A DNA stretch of 32,334 bases, taken from the NCBI GenBank assembly GCA_028282195.1, contig JANQII010000340.1, forward strand, positions 1-32,334, given 5' to 3'. A model generated the notes under the pieces. The model did no database searches and was not told the DNA's origin. It saw nothing but the letters and a program-made list of their open reading frames with translations. Source of the DNA: Prolixibacteraceae bacterium (GTDB taxonomy: Bacteria > Bacteroidota > Bacteroidia > Bacteroidales > Prolixibacteraceae). The translations under genes were made by a program, and so were the position numbers. Positions 15,569-25,600 of this stretch are shown in pieces. The number at the start of each line of letters is the position of its first letter. Position 1 is the stretch's first letter.

Positions 15569-17002
15569 CTATTTTTTCTGAAGATTATTCAAACCAATTC
15601 TTGACATGTTACCCCAGGTTCTTTTCTTCAGGATAAAATAATCAATGTTTCCCCGAATTGACCAGTAGAGGACCATTGGATGGTAAAAGAATGGTTCGAG
15701 CCATGCAGCCATCAAAAGCCTAAACACCATACTTTTTTTCTTATAACGGTGGAATGCAATATGATCAAAAAGAATAGCGTAAGTTGTGAATGAAATCGAA
15801 AAGAAGTAAACAAACAACAGCATCACAAAGAAATAAGGCCAGTTTGCCTGTCCAAGACTGGCAACAACAATGAAGTAGATAATTCCAAACATCTCAACCA
15901 AAGGAGCAAGCCATTCAAAAACAACCCAGAACGGATGGGAAACCATGCCCATTAGCCCATATTTTGGACGAAGGAAAATATCCCAATGGCTGAATAAGGT
16001 CTCAATAGTTCCTCTTGTCCAACGATTACGCTGCCTCCCAAGAACGTTCAATTTCGACGGAGCTTCCGTCCAGCACAACGGATCAGGAATGTACACAACC
16101 TTATACTTTTCTTTTTGGTTCGCCATGTACTTACGCATACGAACCACCATCTCCATGTCTTCACCAACGGTAAACCGTTGATAACCACCACATGCGATCA
16201 CAATATCTTTATCAAAAAGACCAAGTGCACCAGATATAATTAGCAAACCATTTAATCGGCTCCATGCCAGTCGTCCGAGCAAAAATGCACGATTATACTC
16301 CAACACCTGGAACAATGGTAACAGTTTCTTTGGTAGCCGAATATCAACAAGATGCCCATCTTCAATTTTACAAGAGTTTGCAATACGAATAACACCCCCG
16401 GTAGCAATCACCTTTTCCCCTGTTTGTTCAAGGAAAGGCTTTACCATTTTTTGCAATGCATATGGGTCAATTATCGAATCGGCATCAATCGAAATAAAGT
16501 AATCGCCTTTTGCTACATTAAGGCCGGCATTTAATGCATCTGCCTTACCTCCATTTACTTTATCAATAATTGTAAGATTGTTATATGCCTTCTTTTTCGA
16601 TTTATATACACCTCTTACTTCCTGACATTTAATCTTTTCATTGAAAACATAATTGACTTTTTCCAACTCAAAAGCTTCAATTATCCTGATGAGTGTATCA
16701 TCCCGGCTGCCATCATTGATCACAATTACTTCAAAATTGGTATAGTAAAGTGCCAGAAGTGCCTTAACGTTTTCAACAATGTTAAGCGATTCATTAAATG
16801 CAGGGGCCAAAATTGAGATATTGGGTGCGAATGGGGAAGAAAGTACTTCAGTGCTACTACTAATTTTTGCCGTAAAGTAGAACCTCCTCAAAACAAAGGC
16901 TGAAATTACCGCAAGAATAGAGTAAACTGAGAAAATACTCAAAGCATAGTAAAGAATAAAATTCTCAACCCAAAACGATATTATTTTACCTACTACATCC
17001 AT
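15569..17002 (-). CDS. Processive family 2 glycosyltransferase (exopolysaccharide synthase)
   Basis: A 477-residue inner-membrane GT2 enzyme of the cellulose / poly-N-acetylglucosamine / hyaluronan synthase type. An N-terminal membrane helix (about 12-38) is followed by the catalytic domain with ILAPAFNES, DGS (97-99), the DAD metal-binding motif (173-175), GED as catalytic base (280-282) and the processivity motif QRNRW (324-328), then about three more membrane segments from 358 to 455. No PilZ domain for cyclic-di-GMP is seen. The start overlaps the preceding HEAT-protein stop by one base (TAATG), so translation is probably coupled. The sugar added cannot be deduced; the layout of the operon resembles Pga-like systems. 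Confidence 0.85.
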   Translation of the reverse strand: MDVVGKIISFWVENFILYYALSIFSVYSILAVISAFVLRRFYFTAKISSSTEVLSSPFAPNISILAPAFNESLNIVENVKALLALYYTNFEVIVINDGSRDDTLIRIIEAFELEKVNYVFNEKIKCQEVRGVYKSKKKAYNNLTIIDKVNGGKADALNAGLNVAKGDYFISIDADSIIDPYALQKMVKPFLEQTGEKVIATGGVIRIANSCKIEDGHLVDIRLPKKLLPLFQVLEYNRAFLLGRLAWSRLNGLLIISGALGLFDKDIVIACGGYQRFTVGEDMEMVVRMRKYMANQKEKYKVVYIPDPLCWTEAPSKLNVLGRQRNRWTRGTIETLFSHWDIFLRPKYGLMGMVSHPFWVVFEWLAPLVEMFGIIYFIVVASLGQANWPYFFVMLLFVYFFSISFTTYAILFDHIAFHRYKKKSMVFRLLMAAWLEPFFYHPMVLYWSIRGNIDYFILKKRTWGNMSRIGLNNLQKK

Positions 17003-18390
17003 TAATTTCTTGGGTCTTTAATGTGTTCAATAAATGGCCCTAAGTCTTGCTCTGCATTTGCGTTTAATTCATTTAAATGAGCTATTCCCTTTTCGCCCAT
17101 TTTATACAAAACCTTACAAACAGCAAGTTTTATTTCTATATCATCACCTAAAACAAGACGATCAAGGAAATCGAAATCATTCTCATCCCCAATATTTTCC
17201 AGGGCAGCTATTATCTCGAGCTTATTTCTTCTTGTTTCAAGTCCAAATTTGCCTTTAATAATTTCTTTAGCATCCAGCAAGTTCATACTTCTTACAGCCT
17301 GATAAGCATATAGGCGGGTTTGATCATTTGCATGCTCGAGCATTGAAATGATCTCATGAGAATTTTCAGTTTGCTGGTAATAGTTTATCATTCGCACACA
17401 AAAATCCTGAATGTCATTATTTTCAGAATGTATCCACTGATCAAAAGATGGCACTTCTTTTTCATGAAGCTTAACAAAGTTTAAAGCATTTAATTGTGCC
17501 CACCTGGAGAATGGTCTTTTAAGGTTATCAAGAAAGTCAAATGAAGCAGCTTGGTCCAAATACACATAAGCTATCTGAGCTTCATTTCGAACCATATCAT
17601 TTTTATCGCGGATGTACCTTACGATAATATTCTTTGCTCCTGAAGGGTACATATTGGACAGCTCCCTGATCCCCTGAATACGATTATGAAAAAACATGGA
17701 AGATATTTTCCGAATAGATTCATATTGCAAGCCTAACCGTAAATACAGCATCAGGATTCGATCGCTGTATTCACCACTCAGGTTATTCAAATAGTTGAAT
17801 AAGATATCAATCAGAATTTTTCGCCCGGATGTTGTTTTAACCTTTCCCAGTTTTTGAACCGTTTCCTGTGCTTCTATTTCTTCAAAAAGGAAACTCGTAA
17901 GAACTCCTTCATAACGCTCCCTTAAACCTGCATAGTATTTCTCCTTCGTATTTTTAAACAGGTTTGTTACAAGTACAAATATTGCAACAAGAAAAACATT
18001 CAGTAAAAAAGCAATTATCAAACTTAAAAGAACAATTAATAAGGGCACATTGAAAATCACTTCAATCACATAATCAAAAGCAGGCTCTGCATTGGGTCCA
18101 AAAATCTTATGCCCAAGCTCCAGTAATTTCTGTTTGGCTTCTTCCCTTTTGGTAGTCCAGAAGCTTTTATGCGGAAGTTGCTCTGATTTCTTTTGCCAGT
18201 ATTCCCTTCGTTCTTCAGGACTGGAGAAACGCTGAGGGTCAGCACTGCTCTCCGAAAAAACCAAGTCTCGTGATTTTTGATCAAGTACATGTTCTGCATT
18301 AGCTTCAGCATTATTGGATGCATAAATTACTCCATACCCCATCATAAGAAAGGTAAAACCGAAAATGATATGGAGTACCTTTTTATTCAT
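17002..18390 (-). CDS. HEAT-repeat membrane protein of the exopolysaccharide operon
   Basis: The 462-residue protein has an N-terminal export signal or membrane anchor (about 6-24), a periplasmic stretch, and a strong hydrophobic helix pair (about 110-145, VPLLIVLLSLIIAFLLNVFLVAIFVLV). From about 160 onward it is alpha-helical with recurring two-helix units of HEAT/Armadillo type (for example SGAKNIIVRYIRDKNDMVRNEAQ and LYAYQAVRSMNL). No enzyme motif is present. Lying between the outer-membrane barrel and the synthase genes, with abutting ends on both sides, it may be a scaffold or copolymerase-like regulator of the synthase; this is inference. Confidence 0.7.
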   Translation of the reverse strand: MNKKVLHIIFGFTFLMMGYGVIYASNNAEANAEHVLDQKSRDLVFSESSADPQRFSSPEERREYWQKKSEQLPHKSFWTTKREEAKQKLLELGHKIFGPNAEPAFDYVIEVIFNVPLLIVLLSLIIAFLLNVFLVAIFVLVTNLFKNTKEKYYAGLRERYEGVLTSFLFEEIEAQETVQKLGKVKTTSGRKILIDILFNYLNNLSGEYSDRILMLYLRLGLQYESIRKISSMFFHNRIQGIRELSNMYPSGAKNIIVRYIRDKNDMVRNEAQIAYVYLDQAASFDFLDNLKRPFSRWAQLNALNFVKLHEKEVPSFDQWIHSENNDIQDFCVRMINYYQQTENSHEIISMLEHANDQTRLYAYQAVRSMNLLDAKEIIKGKFGLETRRNKLEIIAALENIGDENDFDFLDRLVLGDDIEIKLAVCKVLYKMGEKGIAHLNELNANAEQDLGPFIEHIKDPRN

Positions 18391-19683
18391 TTAGAACAGG
18401 AATGAAATTGCACTTCTTAAAATCACCTGATTTCTTCTCCGTTCGTAATTAAATTCAGAGTTTACAAAACCGGCTTCAAGTTCCAACGATATTAGTTTTG
18501 AAACTCTTTGCTTCCACTGCATCTCTACACGCCAAGTATCCAAACCATCACTTGGAGGGCCTGATGTATAAAAAACAGGGTTTTCTGTTGATGTGCCTGT
18601 ACCAACCAGCCACTGAACATAGCTCATTTCCGGCTTCAGGAAAGTTCGAACAGATAGTGAATATCTAAAAAAAGTATCATCACCGTTATCAATCACATAT
18701 GGCCTGAATGTTACCCAGTAATTCCTGAAATACTTCGCCAGCGTACCTGTAAAAATATTTACATTTACTTCCGGATCTTCAGCTGGTGTAAACTGCATAT
18801 AACGATACCCTAAAGAAATTTCAACCGCACTTTTTTTGAAAACATGATAATATTCAGTCCCAATCCGGTTCTTCGGGAAAAATTCATCGTCTGAAATAGC
18901 ATAATTTAAGTACATGTAATCGTACTTCCCAAATTTTGGATAAAACTCTAAAGAATACTGGACTGACACATCGGTATCATAAAGGGCATCTCCTTCATGA
19001 AGGAAATCACCGATATAAGCTTTGGCCGAATACATTCCAAAAGAAGTATTTCTTCCATATCCGATAGAACTCATATGCCAGCGCCGGCGAAAGGGTTTAT
19101 TATGACCATCGACATAATGCTCTAAACGAATTTCATTCCGCCATTTTCTCATTTCGATGGTTCTCAAAATCTCTTTTGTTTCCTTATTGGAAGGATATTT
19201 TTCCAATAAATCGTTTCCACTTTCTTTCGCAGACTCATATTCTTCCGCAACAAAATCAGCTTTCGTTAATTGCAGCAGAAGCTTTTCATTTTCAGGAAAA
19301 ATCTCCAGCGCATTTTGGGCTACCCTCTTTGAAGACTCAAAGTCTTCATTCCAACGATAAAAATCGCAAAGTGCCAAATGCGCATCCAGATTTTCAGAAT
19401 CCTCCTGAATATATTTATTTATCTCGTTGATTGCAGCTACATAATTCTTCTCCCAGGCCATTACCCGGGCCTTAAGCACATACGCATCGCTATATTCCGG
19501 GAAACGATCCAGTAGGTCTTCAGCCATTGCAATAGCTTTCTTATACTTACCTGCAATTGCTAAATCGTGAGCGGTGTGCATCAAAGAATCGGCATTAACC
19601 GTGTTTTGTGCCCATGCTGATACCTGAAATAAAATCGCAATTTGTAAAAGAAGTAGTTTAATTGATAGTCGTCCCTTTTTCAT
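18391..19683 (-). CDS. TPR plus YaiO-type outer-membrane beta-barrel protein
   Basis: The 430-residue protein has a signal peptide (about 1-25, ending SAWAQ), several tetratricopeptide repeats to about residue 180 (AGKYKKAIAMAEDLLDRFPEYSDAY, NEDFESSKRVAQNALEIFPENE), and a C-terminal barrel of alternating strands ending in the aromatic SAISFLF. This is the domain order of YaiO and, more distantly, of the exopolysaccharide exporter PgaA. The ATG at 19683 is preferred; a GTG three bases earlier is in frame. Its start overlaps the receiver gene stop (TGATG). I infer a role in passing the polymer made by the GT2 enzyme through the outer membrane. Confidence 0.78.
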   Translation of the reverse strand: MKKGRLSIKLLLLQIAILFQVSAWAQNTVNADSLMHTAHDLAIAGKYKKAIAMAEDLLDRFPEYSDAYVLKARVMAWEKNYVAAINEINKYIQEDSENLDAHLALCDFYRWNEDFESSKRVAQNALEIFPENEKLLLQLTKADFVAEEYESAKESGNDLLEKYPSNKETKEILRTIEMRKWRNEIRLEHYVDGHNKPFRRRWHMSSIGYGRNTSFGMYSAKAYIGDFLHEGDALYDTDVSVQYSLEFYPKFGKYDYMYLNYAISDDEFFPKNRIGTEYYHVFKKSAVEISLGYRYMQFTPAEDPEVNVNIFTGTLAKYFRNYWVTFRPYVIDNGDDTFFRYSLSVRTFLKPEMSYVQWLVGTGTSTENPVFYTSGPPSDGLDTWRVEMQWKQRVSKLISLELEAGFVNSEFNYERRRNQVILRSAISFLF

Positions 19684-20045
19684 CACGTAGCCAGAAGTTT
19701 TCTTATTCGGACTGTCAACTCACTTAAACTAAATGGTTTTACAACATAGTCATCAGCACCAAGTTCAAAAGCTTTCAAAACGGTGTCTTCAGCACCATCA
19801 GCAGACAAGACCAAAATTGGTGTTTTTCTGCTCCATTCGTTCCTTACAGTATTAATCACTTCATGCCCATTAACAAAAGGCATGTACAAATCTGTAATTA
19901 GTAAATCTACATCATTGTCTTGCAGATGTTCTAAACAGTCTTTCCCATTTAGTACTTTAACTACGTCATAACCATCTTTTTGAAGCTTATGATTAATAGT
20001 TTCCAGAATTAACTTATTATCCTCTGCTACAAGAATCTTTTTCAT
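19683..20045 (-). CDS. Single-domain response regulator (receiver only)
   Basis: A 120-residue CheY-like receiver with all active-site residues: Asp9 in the acidic pair, the phosphoacceptor Asp52 (TDLYMP), Ser81 and Lys103 (VKPF). There is no DNA-binding or enzymatic output domain, so it should act by protein contact. It is the first gene of the operon and is translationally coupled to the YaiO-type gene, which suggests post-translational control of polymer synthesis or export. No histidine kinase is in the window. Confidence 0.87.
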   Translation of the reverse strand: MKKILVAEDNKLILETINHKLQKDGYDVVKVLNGKDCLEHLQDNDVDLLITDLYMPFVNGHEVINTVRNEWSRKTPILVLSADGAEDTVLKAFELGADDYVVKPFSLSELTVRIRKLLAT

Positions 20046-20208
20046 AGAATCGAATTTTACAAGTTCATAAAGAAACAGTCCACTTTAAGTCCACTTAATC
20101 ACTCATCCACTACTACCATGTTGTGATGAATTACCCTACTTTATTTTGAACAATTTTTTAAAATGCCTTAGACAATCCTTCACATAAAAACGGAAATACA
20201 AATTATCA

Positions 20209-20239
20209 CTATTGAATCTTTTTTCAAACGATTCAATAG
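20209..20239. other. Inverted repeat in the divergent region upstream of the EPS operon and kdsB
   Basis: CTATTGAATC (20209-20218) and GATTCAATAG (20230-20239) form a perfect 10-bp pair around 11 bases. It lies about 165 bp upstream of the receiver gene and 250 bp upstream of kdsB. It may be an operator or a hairpin of a short transcript. The rest of the 443-bp gap is AT-rich with no clear promoter. Confidence 0.35.
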
Positions 20240-20429
20240 AAATATTTTAAAATAATTACCAATTTAAAATGATTCGTTAACGTTTTATACAAATCTCCGA
20301 CTAAAATAGTTAAAAAATATGTTACCTGACATGGCTGAAATCAAAAAGTATTTCCGTTTCGAAGATATTTTGTTCTTTTGCATGTACACTATGCATTTTA
20401 GCTGTTTAAATGATTTTAAGCTGATTTTG

Positions 20430-20447
20430 GCTCAATAAAAATTGAGC
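20430..20447. other. Small perfect hairpin in front of kdsB
   Basis: GCTCAAT (20430-20436) and ATTGAGC (20441-20447) pair around AAAA, 42 bases before the kdsB start. The meaning is unclear; it could sit in the kdsB leader. Confidence 0.3.
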
Positions 20448-20488
20448 GAAACAGGATTAATTAATTTGATATAATAATATAAATACAC

Positions 20489-21226
20489 ATGAAATTCATT
20501 GGAATAATCCCGGCCCGTTTTCAATCTTCCCGTTTCCCGGGAAAACCCCTGGCAAAGCTAGGCGATAAAACAATCATTCAGCACGTTTTTGATAATGCCT
20601 TAAAATCATTAGATAACGTATGGGTTGCAACCGATGATGTACGAATTGCCAATGCTGTAAAAGGGTTTGGCGGACAATTTGTAATGACTGGCTCACACCA
20701 CCAAAGTGGAACTGACCGATGTGCTGAAGCTGCAGATATTCTTTCAAATGAAACTGATTTTGATGTGATTGTTAATATTCAGGGAGACGAACCTTTTGTA
20801 AGAAAAGAACAAATCGAAGCTTTAAAATCGTGCTTTTTTGATACAAATACACAAATAGCCACACTTGTTAAAGTAATTGAAGATCAAAAAACATTATTCA
20901 ACCCTAATCGTCCAAAGGTGGTGCTGGACAAACAAATGAACGCTTTGCTTTTCAGCCGTTCAACCATTCCTTTTTTACGCGGCATTGAAAAAGAGAAATG
21001 GCTTTCAAGTACTAAGTTCTACAGTCACCTTGGAATGTATGCTTATAAAGCTGATACCCTCAAAGAAATTACAAAACTTACCCAAACACCCCTTGAGTTA
21101 TCTGAATCACTTGAGCAGCTTCGATGGCTGGAAAATGGTTATAAGATTAAAACAGCTGTTACTGAATTTGAAAGTATTGGAATTGACACCCCCGAAGATT
21201 TGAAATATGCAAAGTCATTCCTGTAA
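20489..21226 (+). CDS. kdsB: 3-deoxy-manno-octulosonate cytidylyltransferase
   Basis: A 245-residue cytoplasmic enzyme that joins CTP and Kdo to give CMP-Kdo for lipopolysaccharide inner core. Typical features are the nucleotidyltransferase start IIPARFQSSRFPGKPL (7-22), ATDD near 48-51, GTDRCAEA, the metal-binding NIQGDEPF, the SRSTIPF segment, and HLGMYAYK. Length is normal for KdsB. It is a single-gene unit read away from the exopolysaccharide operon and is followed by a probable terminator. Confidence 0.95.
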   Translation: MKFIGIIPARFQSSRFPGKPLAKLGDKTIIQHVFDNALKSLDNVWVATDDVRIANAVKGFGGQFVMTGSHHQSGTDRCAEAADILSNETDFDVIVNIQGDEPFVRKEQIEALKSCFFDTNTQIATLVKVIEDQKTLFNPNRPKVVLDKQMNALLFSRSTIPFLRGIEKEKWLSSTKFYSHLGMYAYKADTLKEITKLTQTPLELSESLEQLRWLENGYKIKTAVTEFESIGIDTPEDLKYAKSFL

Positions 21227-21255
21227 AAAATAAAGAAAATTCTTAAAGTTGACTA

Positions 21256-21285
21256 TCCCCGTGGCAAAGCCTCGGGGAATTCTTT
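21256..21285 (+). terminator. Probable terminator of kdsB
   Basis: TCCCCG (21256-21261) pairs with CGGGGA (21273-21278) around an 11-base loop, followed by ATTCTTT. It is 30 bases after the kdsB stop. Confidence 0.55.
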
Positions 21286-21483
21286 AGATTAAAATCACTC
21301 GCATTTTATGCCTTGGGATTATTTAATGAATTTTAATGACACGCATTGAAATCTGTTACCTAATGTTAAAATTAATATCATTGGGCATTTTTCTGAAATG
21401 GCTTAAGATTTAATAAATATTCAGTTCATAAAAGGCAATTACTTTTATGCTTCAAACTGATTTTTTCTTAACCAAAAGAAATT

Positions 21484-21780
21484 ATGCACGTATTTGAAAT
21501 AATTGGATGGATTGGAGCAATTTCATATATTCTGGCCTATTTGCTTCTTAGCCTGAAAAGAATATCTTCCGAGCAAGTATTTTACCACATACTCAACGCC
21601 TTAGGAGGGTTATGCCTGGTAATCAATTCAATTTTTTTTGAAGACCCGCCAAATTTCGTAGTAAATATTATTTGGATGTTAATTGCTCTTTATTCAATAA
21701 CGAGAATTACCAGGCCATTAGTCCTAAAATATAAAATTACAGGACGTTGGTCTTATAATTTCAACAAATCCAAAACGTAA
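21484..21780 (+). CDS. Small CBU_0592-like membrane protein
   Basis: A 98-residue protein with three hydrophobic segments (about 4-24, 34-51, 57-75). The pattern GWIGAISYILAYLLLS, FYHILNALGG and NIIWMLIALYS resembles the CBU_0592 family of small integral membrane proteins, whose function is not established. Its 3' end overlaps the end of the converging TetR gene by 28 bases. Confidence 0.7.
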   Translation: MHVFEIIGWIGAISYILAYLLLSLKRISSEQVFYHILNALGGLCLVINSIFFEDPPNFVVNIIWMLIALYSITRITRPLVLKYKITGRWSYNFNKSKT

Positions 21781-22343
21781 CTTTTATAAAGCTCCATCTT
21801 TATGTTATATTCTTCACTTGATGACGACATTCCCAGGTAATAATAAGCTCCTTCAAGAACAGCAAATATTGTTTCAGACAATTCGGTATGATTGTTATTT
21901 TTAATCACCCCATTTTTTTCTGCTTCGTCTAAAGCTTCTTTTAACATTAGCCTGAGAGAATCATGAAGCGATTTATACTTTTCTTTTATTTCTTTATTTC
22001 GGTAAGTCAAAGCATAACAACTGTAATAAACCCCATCGTCAAATAATCTATTCCATTTTTTCGAGAATAAATTATTGACCAACTCTCTAAGTTTTTCTAC
22101 AGTATCTAACTTACCCCCTTCAATATTGTACATTCCTTCATACCTTTCCAGATTGTAATCAATCAATCCAAGAACCAGGCCTTCCTTACTTTTAAAATAA
22201 TGAATAATTAAACTAGGATTAATTTGCATTGATTCTGCAACTTTTGCTATCGAAGTATTTTCCAAACCTTCTTTTTTAGCTACGGCATAAAAACCTTTTA
22301 TGATTTCTTTTTGCCTTACTTCTTTTAAACTTTTTCGACCCAC
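21753..22343 (-). CDS. TetR/AcrR-family transcriptional regulator
   Basis: The 196-residue protein has an N-terminal TetR helix-turn-helix (about 8-55: IIKGFYAVAKKEGLENTSIAKVAESMQINPSLIIHYFKSKEGL) and a helical ligand-binding and dimerisation part, somewhat like BetI-type regulators. The start is GTG at 22343; no in-frame ATG precedes it before a stop. It is transcribed divergently from the SusC/SusD locus, and three TGAA/TTCA palindromes lie between, so it probably represses that locus and possibly itself. The ligand is unknown. Confidence 0.87.
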   Translation of the reverse strand: MGRKSLKEVRQKEIIKGFYAVAKKEGLENTSIAKVAESMQINPSLIIHYFKSKEGLVLGLIDYNLERYEGMYNIEGGKLDTVEKLRELVNNLFSKKWNRLFDDGVYYSCYALTYRNKEIKEKYKSLHDSLRLMLKEALDEAEKNGVIKNNNHTELSETIFAVLEGAYYYLGMSSSSEEYNIKMELYKSYVLDLLKL

Positions 22344-22532
22344 ACTTCTTATTGTTTAGTTAAAAATAAGAATTAAATACTAACTGAGTAAAATCTTCAG
22401 ATATTTTTTGTTTCAAAAAAAACATCATTTTTTCATTACAATTACATTAAACTGCAAAATACAATTCAAAAACAATTCCGCAATTATAGATAAATCAAGT
22501 CGTAGAAAGATTATCTAATTGTTATTTTTAGT

Positions 22533-22613
22533 TTGAATACTCATTCAATCTATTAACACTATTATAACCTTAAATTAATTGAACGTTCATTCAAGATAAA
22601 TGAATAATATTCA
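22533..22613. promoter_or_regulatory. Cluster of three TetR-type operator-like palindromes
   Basis: Site 1 at 22533-22548 (TTGAATACTCATTCAA) and site 2 at 22579-22594 (TTGAACGTTCATTCAA) share TTGAA-4-CATTCAA and start 46 bp apart; site 3 at 22601-22613 is TGAAT-AAT-ATTCA. Their symmetry fits TetR dimers. They lie 60-140 bp before the susC-like start in the 329-bp divergent gap. Which protein binds is inferred from position. Confidence 0.55.
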
Positions 22614-22672
22614 ATTTTAAAACCTCACTTTAATCAAAAAATTTAAAACGCAGAACATTAAATTCAAAGAAA

Positions 22673-25600
22673 ATGTCTCAACTAAAAACCTATTTCAAAA
22701 CAATTGCAGTCTTTTGCTTGGCAAGCATGCTGACATTAGCAAGCACTGCTCAGGAAATTACCGTGAAAGGGAAGGTGAGTTCAAAAAGCGATGGTTCATT
22801 TTTACCCGGTGTTTCTATAGTAATTAAAGGAACCAACCAAGGTGTTGTCACTAATTTTGATGGGGAATACCAGATTGAAGCTCCTTCCGATGGCATTTTG
22901 ATTTTCTCTTTTATTGGAATGAAAAGCCAGGAAGTTAATGTTGGCGGAAGATCAACCATCAACATTGTTCTTGAAGATGAAACAACTGACATTAGTGAAG
23001 TTGTTGTAGTTGGTTATGGTACCCAGAAAAAAGTAAACCTGTCTGGTGCTGTTGATGCGATTGACTCCAAACAACTGGAAAGTCGTCCAATAAACAGCAT
23101 TTCACAGGGGTTGCAAGGTGCAGTTCCGAATCTTAATATTGATTTTGTAAGTGGCGAACCCGGACAAGTTGCACAAATCAACATAAGGGGTATTACTTCA
23201 ATTAATGGAGGAGATCCACTTATTTTGATCGATGGGGTACCTGCAAGTCCTGAAGAATTAAACAGGCTTTCCCCTGAAGATGTAAGCAATATCTCGGTAT
23301 TGAAAGATGCTTCTTCTGCTGCAATTTACGGAGCCAGAGCCGCTTTTGGGGTTATTCTCATTACTACTAAAGTAGGAAAAAAAGAGGGAGTTTTTATTAG
23401 CTATAACAACAACTTCTCATGGGATAAGCCAACTATCCTGCCGGACAAAATTACAGACCCTTATATTTATCTTCGATTACGCGAAACCTCTACAGACAAT
23501 ACACCGTGGGATAATCAGAATTACAGCGACGAAACGTATTTATGGGCAAAACAACGCTCTGATGATCCTTCGGGAACTGAAGGGGTAAGGGTAAACCCAA
23601 ATGATGCAAGTACCTGGGAATATATGGGAAACAGAGACTGGACGGACTATTTTTTAGGTGATTATACTTTTTCACAAAAACACCATATCACCATAGATGG
23701 CCGATCAGAAAAAGCACAATACTATTTGTCCGGATCATATGATAATCAGGCTGGTGCATTAAAACTTGCTGACGACTTATATGATCGCTACAGTATACGA
23801 AGTAAAGTGAACTATCAACCTTATTCATGGCTAACGGTAGGAAACAATACACTTATTACACTTACAGAACGTGAAAAACCGTCTTACTTATCCATGTGGG
23901 ATTTATACAATTTTCACCCAAATGAATGGGATAAGAACCCAGATGGGACATGGGCAAACACTTGGGTTGGTGAAACCGGTGCCAGATTAACAAAAGGAGG
24001 AGATGAAAATAAAAAATACAATACAGTACAATCTACTTTCACCGGTGAAATGCGTTTTTTTCATGATGCTTTAAAAATTAACGCTGACTACACTATTCGA
24101 AAAGGTACCGGGAATTACCGCTGGTACTATTCAAAATATAAAATTGGTTATGGCCCGGAAGACGTTCGTGAAATTGGGAACAATAAAGCTTTTAGAAGTG
24201 CGACTTTTGATACCTACAATGTATTTAATATTTACAGTACATTGAATAAAAAACTGAATAGTCATGAAATAACTGCAATTGTTGGGTTTAACCAGGAATA
24301 CAGTCGTTATGAATGGTTTAAAGCTGAAAAAGAAAAGGTAATTTCTTCATCGCTCCCAACGATTGCCCTTGCAACCGGAGAAGACCATGTTGATGAAGAT
24401 ATTGAAGACTGGTCAATCCGGGGACTGTTTTACCGATTAAATTATATGTATGCAGACAAATACATTGTAGAATTTAATGGCCGTTATGACGGATCATCAA
24501 AATTTCCGAAAGATGATCGTTTTGGGTTTTTCCCATCAGCTTCTGTAGCCTGGCGTATTGACAAAGAAAGCTTTATGTCCGCTGCAAATAATACCATTAG
24601 TCAATTTAAACTACGTGCATCATACGGCTCATTAGGTAACCAGGCAGTTGGTGCATATGGGTATATTCCTACAATGGATGCATCTATTGGCGATTATATT
24701 ATCGGTGATAACCGTCCACAAATTGTATCTCCTCCATCATTGGTATCATCAAACTACACGTGGGAAAAAGTTTCTACGATTAACTTTGGTTTCGACCTTG
24801 GCTTATTTGATGATCGCTTAACTGCCATGTTTGACATGTATACACGTAATACAGAGGGCATGCTTACATTAGGTAGGGATTTGCCAGATGTTTTGGGAGC
24901 TGATGAACCAATGGAAAATGCTGCTGACCTCAAAACTAATGGATGGGAACTTTCAATAAATTACCGTAATACATTTAAACTGGCAGGTAAACCTTTCTAT
25001 TTTGATACCAAGTTTATTTTATCTGATAGTCAGGCTGAAATTACAGAATTTGATAATCCAAACAGAAACCTAACACAATTCTACAAAGGAATGAAAATGG
25101 GTGAAATCTGGGGATTACAAAGTGATGGTTTATTCAAAACCCAGGAAGAAATTGATGCCCTGGATCAAACCAGCATTATCCCCTGGGGTGCCCTTTCAAT
25201 TGTTCCTGGCTGGCCAAAATACAAAGACCTTGATGGTAACAATGCCATTGAAAAAGGATTAACAGTTGATGACCCTAAAGATCTTTCTGTTATTGGAAAT
25301 ATTTCGCCCCGTTTACGTTTTGGGTTGAACCTGAATTTTGAATGGAATGGCTTTGATTTAAGAGCATTTTTCCAGGGAATTGGCAAACGTGATTATTATC
25401 CGCTTGACTATCTTTACTGGGGCTTTTACCAACAGCCGTATGCGGGCGGATATCAACACTTAACCGACTTTTACCGTGGTTCTGATGATAGTGATGTTAA
25501 TCGTGCCAAACATTCTCAATCCTATATTGATGCCGGGCTCGCTGATGCAAATACTGATTCCAAATATCCAATCCTGCAATCCTGGCTGGCAGACCGTAAC

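Noticed and set aside
20331-20438. 35-codon frame (MAEIKKYF...) before kdsB with its stop inside the small hairpin
   Set aside because: Too short, no ribosome-binding site and no recognisable homology; a leader peptide cannot be supported without conservation.
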